Origin: Alphaproteobacteria bacterium UBA7691
GTDB taxonomy: Bacteria > Pseudomonadota > Alphaproteobacteria > Ferrovibrionales > Ferrovibrionaceae
DNA length: 17,262 nt
Direction: 5' to 3'
Assembly: GCA_002482765.1 (NCBI GenBank)
Contig: DLGP01000003.1
Location: 1,145 to 18,406 of the forward strand
A program made the translations under genes and the position numbers. Positions 13,568 to 17,262 of this stretch are shown piece after piece. Every line of letters starts with the position of its first letter. Within the stretch, counting starts at the first letter, position 1. The notes beneath the pieces were generated by a model. It saw only the letters and a program-made list of their open reading frames with translations. It was not told the DNA's origin and did not search any database.

Positions 13568-14209
13568 TCAGGCGATGGCAGCCTGGGCTTCCTGTTCGCG
13601 TGCCAGCACGCGCTGCACCGCCGGGCGCTGCATCACGCGCTCCACCAGGGCGGCATAATGTGGGAAGGCCGTCAGATCGAGCTTGTGGTATTGCGCCCAA
13701 CGCCAGAAGACCAACAGATAGCCATCCACGGCGGAATATGTGCCGAGGATGAAGTCCTTGCCGGCCAGCATCTTGTCGATGATGGCAAAATTCTTCGCAT
13801 TGGCCTCGCTGGCCAGCTTCACCACATTGGCCGTGGCATCTGGCAGATCGCAAAAACGCTGCGGGCCGAAAAAGCGGCTCATCACCGGATGCAGGCCGGC
13901 GCTGCAATAGGCCAGCAGCGACAAGGCTTCGGCCTCGGCCAGCGCATCATTACTCGGCAGCAGGCCGGCAGCCGGATACAGCTTGGCGAGATAGTTGATG
14001 ATGGCAACATTCTCGGTCAGCGGTTTGCCATCCACCAGCAAAAGCGGCACCTTGCCCTTGGGGTTGAGCGCCAGATATTCCGGCGCCATCTGCTCGCCCT
14101 TGCGCAGCGCGACCGGCTTCGGCTCGAAGGCCACGCCGGCTTCTTCCAGCGCGATATGGCTGGCCAGCGAACAGGCGCCGGGGGCGAAATAGAAGGTGAA
14201 TTGCGGCAT
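13568..14209 (-). CDS. Beta-class-like glutathione S-transferase
   Basis: A 213-residue GST. The start MPQFTFYFAPGACSLASHIA puts a cysteine (Cys13) in the APGACS loop, the hallmark of bacterial beta-class enzymes, in which this cysteine forms mixed disulfides with glutathione. LNPKGKVPLLL at 48-58 holds the cis-proline (Pro55), and TENVAIINYL at 65-74 is the glutathione-binding Glu-Asn motif. The helical domain includes FILGTYSAVDGYLLVFWRW with the structural Asp. The ribosome-binding site GGAGAG is itself one arm of CTCCGG / CCGGAG (14218-14223 and 14244-14249). A weak promoter, TTGTAA (14260-14265) with TATCTA (14238-14243) on the - strand and a 16-bp spacer, overlaps that dyad. Likely roles are peroxide or electrophile detoxification. 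Confidence 0.93.
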   Translation of the reverse strand: MPQFTFYFAPGACSLASHIALEEAGVAFEPKPVALRKGEQMAPEYLALNPKGKVPLLLVDGKPLTENVAIINYLAKLYPAAGLLPSNDALAEAEALSLLAYCSAGLHPVMSRFFGPQRFCDLPDATANVVKLASEANAKNFAIIDKMLAGKDFILGTYSAVDGYLLVFWRWAQYHKLDLTAFPHYAALVERVMQRPAVQRVLAREQEAQAAIA

Positions 14210-14268
14210 GGTTTTCTCTCCGGATGACAGGCCGCCATAGATACCGGAGCGGGTGTGGTTTACAAGCG

Positions 14269-14871
14269 CTACAGCCGGTCGCCCTCAAATGCCGACCCAT
14301 CATGGCGATCAGGGTAGCTGAGCGCGATAATGATGCGGCTGGGCGTGCCATCGCCAAATGGCAGCAGCAGGGCGGCATAATCCACCATCTCGCCTGCAAG
14401 CAACCGATGCCGCTGCATCAGCATCGGTTGCATGCCGAACAAAACCCGCGCCGCCGCCTGTTCGGTGGCGCGGCGGGTTTCCACATCGGGAATATCACGC
14501 AGTTGCTTGCCGGTCAGATCATAGCCGTTGCGATAGGCCAGTTTGCTGCCATAGAGCCGCACCTGGAATTCAACGCTGTCGCGGCTCGGCTCCACCACCA
14601 CCATATGGCCCAGTGCAAAACGCAGCGCAAAGGGATCAATGGCCGAAACCGGCGGCAATGCCTTGCCCTGGCGCGCCTGACGCCAATACCGCGCCAGACG
14701 ATCCAGCATCGGATCATCCAGCACAGCCTGCTCATCCAGCCATTGCAGGCGGGCGGCGCTGGCCGGATCGGCCGCACCACGACGCCGTAACTGCAATGGA
14801 TTCAGCCTGGAACCGATCTCAGACCAGAAAGCCAGATTCATCACTGCGATATGCTTGAACATGAAGCTCAT
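14269..14871 (-). CDS. PAS-domain (PAS_5) protein
   Basis: A 200-residue soluble protein whose central part (about residues 52-188) fits the PAS_5 family common in alphaproteobacteria. It has the LARYWRQARQGKALPPVSAI opening, IDPFALRFALGHMVVVEPSR, FQVRLYGSKLAYRNGYDLTGK with the typical R-L-x-G strand, and the DYAALLLPFGDG strand near the end. There is no output domain (kinase, GGDEF or HTH), so it may be a sensor that works with a partner. The first 20 residues are mildly hydrophobic and unlike the family; translation may instead begin at Met4 or Met11. GGAG precedes the first ATG. Upstream lies an AT-rich stretch with a consensus -10. The ligand is unknown. Confidence 0.82.
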   Translation of the reverse strand: MSFMFKHIAVMNLAFWSEIGSRLNPLQLRRRGAADPASAARLQWLDEQAVLDDPMLDRLARYWRQARQGKALPPVSAIDPFALRFALGHMVVVEPSRDSVEFQVRLYGSKLAYRNGYDLTGKQLRDIPDVETRRATEQAAARVLFGMQPMLMQRHRLLAGEMVDYAALLLPFGDGTPSRIIIALSYPDRHDGSAFEGDRL

Positions 14872-15169
14872 AACCGCTCCTCAACCTCACCTTGCTCAAT
14901 CATCGCGGCCAACTCACCTGCAGGACAGTTATTTATAACTAACGGCTGTGAATTTTCGCTAATGCGAACAACCTGAGATTATACACGCTTGCAAGTGCAA
15001 ACTACGCCTCGGCAGGAAACCAAGCTTGCAATTCGTATCGCCGGGTAATCAACCCGTGCTGTTGAGAAGATGTTGCGCGGCAAACCGCCCGGCTCATGCC
15101 CTGCCGGAATCACGGCAAAGCTGCCGCGTGCAGGCACAGCGGCAGATCAAAACAAAACGTCTGCATGGC
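14872..15169. promoter_or_regulatory. Intergenic stretch upstream of the PAS gene; probable promoter and dyads
   Basis: No coding sequence is supported between the PAS gene and the rplS terminator. On the - strand a perfect TATAAT (14978-14983) stands about 110 bases upstream of the PAS start; the -35 position is poor. Downstream of it are two small dyads: TTCGC-TAAT-GCGAA (14955-14968) and AGTTAT-TT-ATAACT (14927-14940). This 70-bp section is clearly richer in A and T than the rest of the window. Further right, CTGCCGC (15121-15127) complements GCGGCAG (15139-15145), a second stem beyond the rplS terminator. The remainder shows nothing recognisable. Confidence 0.5.
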
Positions 15170-15195
15170 CGGCCAGGCCCATCCGGGCCTGGCCG
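15147..15195 (-). terminator. Probable terminator of the rpsP-rimM-trmD-rplS operon
   Basis: An 11-bp perfect stem, CGGCCAGGCCC (15170-15180) with GGGCCTGGCCG (15185-15195) and a four-base loop, begins 18 bases after the rplS stop on the - strand. It is followed, after a 12-base spacer, by TTTTGTTTT within 15149-15157. The stem is very stable; the T-tract is displaced from the stem base, so termination may be less sharp than for a canonical intrinsic site or be helped by Rho. Confidence 0.72.
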
Positions 15196-15213
15196 ATCAG
15201 CAAAACAGAAAAA

Positions 15214-15597
15214 TCAGGCCTTGGCGGCTTCCGGCGCTTCGTAGCGCTTCTCGGTGATACGGGCCGACTTGCCGGTGCGGCCACGCAGGTAATACAGCTT
15301 GGCGCGGCGCACATCGCCACGGCGCACCACCACGATCGATTCGATGCGCGGCGAATAGAGCGGGAAGATACGCTCAACGCCTTCGCCATACGAAATCTTG
15401 CGCACGGTGAAGCTGGAATTCACGCCGCGATTGGAGCGCGCGATGCAAACGCCTTCGTAGGCCTGCACACGCTCGCGGCCACCTTCGGAAACCTTCACAT
15501 TGATGCGAAGCGTGTCGCCGGGGCCGAATTCCGGCACCGCGCGCGCCGCTGCCAAGGCGTCGGCCTGCTCTTTTTCAAGCTGCTGCAAAATGTTCAT
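15214..15597 (-). CDS. rplS: 50S ribosomal protein L19
   Basis: A 127-residue L19, which sits at the 30S-50S interface and contributes to intersubunit bridges. The family body is plain: FGPGDTLRINVKVSEGGRER at 24-43, VQAYEGVCIARSNRGVNSSF at 44-63, TVRKISYGEGVERIFPLYSP at 64-83, then RIESIVVVRRGDVRRAKLYY and LRGRTGKSARI. The alanine-rich end after KRYEAPEAAKA is a normal alphaproteobacterial tail. The ATG follows GAAAGG at a usual distance. It is the last gene of the rpsP-rimM-trmD-rplS operon, 29 bp after trmD, and is followed by a strong hairpin. Confidence 0.99.
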   Translation of the reverse strand: MNILQQLEKEQADALAAARAVPEFGPGDTLRINVKVSEGGRERVQAYEGVCIARSNRGVNSSFTVRKISYGEGVERIFPLYSPRIESIVVVRRGDVRRAKLYYLRGRTGKSARITEKRYEAPEAAKA

Positions 15598-15626
15598 GGC
15601 AAAAGCCTTTCTTCTCTACCTGTCGT

Positions 15627-16367
15627 TCAACTATCACCGCCACGGCCTTTGGGGCGGCCCTGGCGATAGCTCTCCCACAGATCCGGGCGACGCTGGGCGG
15701 TGATCTGTTCCGCCATCGCACGCCGCCAGGCTGCGATCTTCTCGTGGTGGCCCGACAGCAGCACATCCGGCACGCTGCGGCCCTCCCACTCCACCGGCCG
15801 CGTATACTGGGGATATTCCAGCAGACCGGCCGAAAAACTCTCCTCGGTGGCCGAAGCCAGCTCGCCCATCACACCGGGCAGCAGCCGCACCACCGCATCC
15901 ATCAGCGCCAGGGCGGCCACTTCGCCGCCTGACAGCACAAAATCGCCGAGGCTGACCTCGGTTATCGGCCGGGCTTCGAGCAGACGCTCGTCGATGCCCT
16001 CAAACCGGCCGCAGAGCAGGATGGCACCGCCGGCCTGCCGCAAATCCTGCACCAAAGCCTGATCCAGCTTCCGCCCACGCGGCGAAAAATAGATCACCGG
16101 CTTGCCGGGCAGCGTCTGCATCGCATCATCCACCGCCGCCGCCAGCACGTCTGCCCGCATCACCATGCCAGGCCCGCCACCGCAGGGGGTGTCATCCACG
16201 GAGCGGTGTTTATCGCGTGCGAAATCGCGAATGTCCACCGCCTGCAAACGCCACAAACCACGCTGCAAAGCCCGCCCGGCCAGACTTTGGCCTAGCGGAC
16301 CCGGAAACATCGCCGGGAACAGGGTCAGCACCCGCGCCGTCCAGGCCAGGTCAACTGCCATGTTCAC
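15627..16367 (-). CDS. trmD: tRNA (guanine-N1)-methyltransferase TrmD
   Basis: TrmD methylates N1 of G37 next to the anticodon, using S-adenosylmethionine bound in a deep trefoil knot of the SPOUT fold; this prevents +1 frameshifting. The 246-residue protein shows LTLFPAMFPGPL near the start, RDKHRSVDDTPCGGGPGMVM (51-70, with Cys where Tyr is more usual), VIYFSPRGRKLDQ, LLCGRFEGIDERL, and EVSLGDFVLSGGEVAALALM at the knot. EYPQYTRP and VPDVLLSGHHEKIAAWRR come further on. The GTG at 16367 is taken as start because it overlaps the rimM stop (GTGA) and lies 6 bases after GGGAG; the ATG at 16361 would remove two residues. Operon position between rimM and rplS is the usual one. Confidence 0.98.
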   Translation of the reverse strand: MNMAVDLAWTARVLTLFPAMFPGPLGQSLAGRALQRGLWRLQAVDIRDFARDKHRSVDDTPCGGGPGMVMRADVLAAAVDDAMQTLPGKPVIYFSPRGRKLDQALVQDLRQAGGAILLCGRFEGIDERLLEARPITEVSLGDFVLSGGEVAALALMDAVVRLLPGVMGELASATEESFSAGLLEYPQYTRPVEWEGRSVPDVLLSGHHEKIAAWRRAMAEQITAQRRPDLWESYRQGRPKGRGGDS

Positions 16368-16936
16368 AATGTGCTCCCGCGCTCCTCTTCCTCCAGCCCG
16401 TCATCCGGCTTAACGCCATCGGCATCGCCGAGCCAGAAGCCCGGCGCCACCACCAGACGGCCGCCCGGGATATCCACCTCAGGCACCGAATCGGAACTGA
16501 AAGACACAAACACGATGTCTCGGTTGGCCGACTTGCCCACCGGCATCACTTCCAGCAGGTCGCCGGCACCAAAATTCTGCAACCCCACCACGGCGCCAAG
16601 CACCACCGCTTCCGGTGTTTCGGCGCGCAGGCCGATCAGATCGGCATGGTAGAATTCGCTCTCATTCGGCTTCGGCAAAGCCGCGCGGTCAACAAAGAGC
16701 CGGGTGTTGCGCATCGCCTCGGCGGCATTGCGGTCGGCAATGCCCTCGATGGCGGCCACCATCATCTCGCCCTTCGGCTGCCCGCGCAGCTTCAGTTTCA
16801 GCACACGGCCACGCTCGTCGGTCAGCGGGCCATAATCACACAACGCGCGCGGATCGGCGGTGAAGGCTCGCACCCTCACTTCGCCCTTGATGCCATGCGC
16901 GGTGGTGATCATGCCGAGACAGACCTTGTCAGCCAT
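16364..16936 (-). CDS. rimM: Ribosome maturation factor RimM
   Basis: RimM binds the head of the maturing 30S subunit through protein S19 and helps 16S rRNA processing. The 190-residue protein has the N-terminal RimM barrel at about residues 5-88, opened by CLGMITTAHGIKGEVRVRAF, with the late block EAMRNTRLFVDRAALP. The PRC-barrel half starts near 93 with SEFYHADLIGLRAETPE, continues with GAVVGLQNFGAGDLLEV, and ends in the usual VPEVDIPGGRLVVAPGFWL. The acidic tail DDGLEEEERGSTL is extra but not unusual. Start is the ATG at 16936, 31 bp after the rpsP stop; the stop overlaps the trmD GTG. All evidence agrees with the standard operon. Confidence 0.98.
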   Translation of the reverse strand: MADKVCLGMITTAHGIKGEVRVRAFTADPRALCDYGPLTDERGRVLKLKLRGQPKGEMMVAAIEGIADRNAAEAMRNTRLFVDRAALPKPNESEFYHADLIGLRAETPEAVVLGAVVGLQNFGAGDLLEVMPVGKSANRDIVFVSFSSDSVPEVDIPGGRLVVAPGFWLGDADGVKPDDGLEEEERGSTL

Positions 16937-16967
16937 GCTTGCTGGTCAACCTGCTGCCGATCCAGCC

Positions 16968-17262
16968 TTAGCCGGCATTCTCGGCAGCGGCGGCGGCAGC
17001 GATCTCGGCGGCCTTCTGCGCTTCGGCCTTGATACGCTCCTGCGCCTTGGCCTTCGGCTTCGCCTTGTCCGGGTTGTTGCCATGCTCCCACTGCATCAGG
17101 CCGGCCTGGGCGAAGAAACGCGCCACGCGGTCAGACGGCTGGGCGCCCTGGCTGAGCCAATGCTTGCAGCGCTCAACATCGAGCTGCACACGCTCGCGAT
17201 CCTTCGGCAGCATCGGATCGTAGGAACCGATCTTCTCAATGAAGCGGCCATCGCGCGGGCTG
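16968..17262 (-). CDS. rpsP: 30S ribosomal protein S16 (5' end outside window)
   Basis: S16 is a primary 16S rRNA-binding protein needed for 30S assembly. The frame runs off the right edge: it opens with SPRDGRFIEKIGSYDPMLPK, the middle of S16, so about 26 N-terminal residues and the start codon are beyond the window. ERVQLDVERCKHWLSQGAQP and SDRVARFFAQAGL complete the conserved core. After it comes a tail of about 40 residues rich in Lys, Ala and Glu (DKAKPKAKAQERIKAEAQKA and then an alanine run), an extension common in alphaproteobacterial S16. It is the first gene seen of the rpsP-rimM-trmD-rplS operon. Confidence 0.98.
   Translation of the reverse strand, partial: SPRDGRFIEKIGSYDPMLPKDRERVQLDVERCKHWLSQGAQPSDRVARFFAQAGLMQWEHGNNPDKAKPKAKAQERIKAEAQKAAEIAAAAAAENAG

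Noticed and set aside
15121..15145. CTGCCGC / GCGGCAG stem beyond the rplS terminator, considered as the main terminator.
   Set aside because: It has an 11-base loop and no T-tract after it on the - strand; the stem at 15170-15195 is longer, closer to rplS and followed by a T-rich stretch.

Overview
The window is GC-rich chromosomal DNA from a flagellated alphaproteobacterium. The best fit is a Rhodospirillales-like lineage, judged from codon style, the rpsP-rimM-trmD-rplS and leuCDB blocks, GcvA-like and PAS_5 proteins, and a 'CCCGGGcttgaCCCGGG' palindromic repeat; the genus cannot be fixed from sequence alone. I see no tRNA, rRNA, CRISPR array, insertion sequence or phage gene. Both ends cut a gene: fliI on the left and rpsP on the right.

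Layout, left to right. (1) 1-1207: the end of fliI, then fliJ, on the + strand (flagellar export). (2) 1208-2306: a two-gene unit, a DUF1348/NTF2-like protein and a TetR regulator, preceded by a nearly perfect 28-bp dyad that is probably the TetR operator. (3) 2326-3882: a GST-fold protein with an extra C-terminal domain, whose ribosome-binding site lies inside a hairpin, followed 14 bp later by a kappa-GST/HCCA-isomerase-like protein. (4) 3883-5730: a LysE/RhtB exporter (-), a 2H phosphoesterase (+) and a second GST (-). (5) 5780-9034: leuC-leuD-leuB on the - strand, with a double-hairpin palindromic repeat with complementary loops between leuD and leuB. (6) 9035-9195: a divergent leuC/lysR control region with two overlapping, mutually exclusive inverted repeats. 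(7) 9196-12511: a tightly overlapping + strand operon of a GcvA-like LysR regulator, a HAD phosphatase, cobalt-type nitrile hydratase alpha and beta, and the nitrile hydratase activator. (8) 12508-14871: DUF29, DoxX, a beta-class-like GST and a PAS_5 protein, all on the - strand. (9) 14872-15213: an intergenic stretch with a promoter-like AT island and the rplS terminator. (10) 15214-17262: the ribosomal/tRNA-modification operon rpsP-rimM-trmD-rplS on the - strand.

How the genes work together. The housekeeping parts are leucine biosynthesis (LeuC/LeuD isomerase, LeuB dehydrogenase), ribosome assembly with tRNA m1G37 methylation, and flagellar export. Around them lies an accessory layer aimed at small reactive or xenobiotic compounds: three GSTs, an HCCA-isomerase-like protein, an exporter, DoxX, and a nitrile hydratase whose genes are translationally coupled to a regulator and a phosphatase rather than to an amidase.

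The most interesting material is the LysR-HAD-nitrile hydratase operon and the non-coding structures: the TetR operator, the leuC leader, the intra-leu hairpin pair and the hairpin around a GST ribosome-binding site. I did not find a clearly unprecedented multi-gene system.
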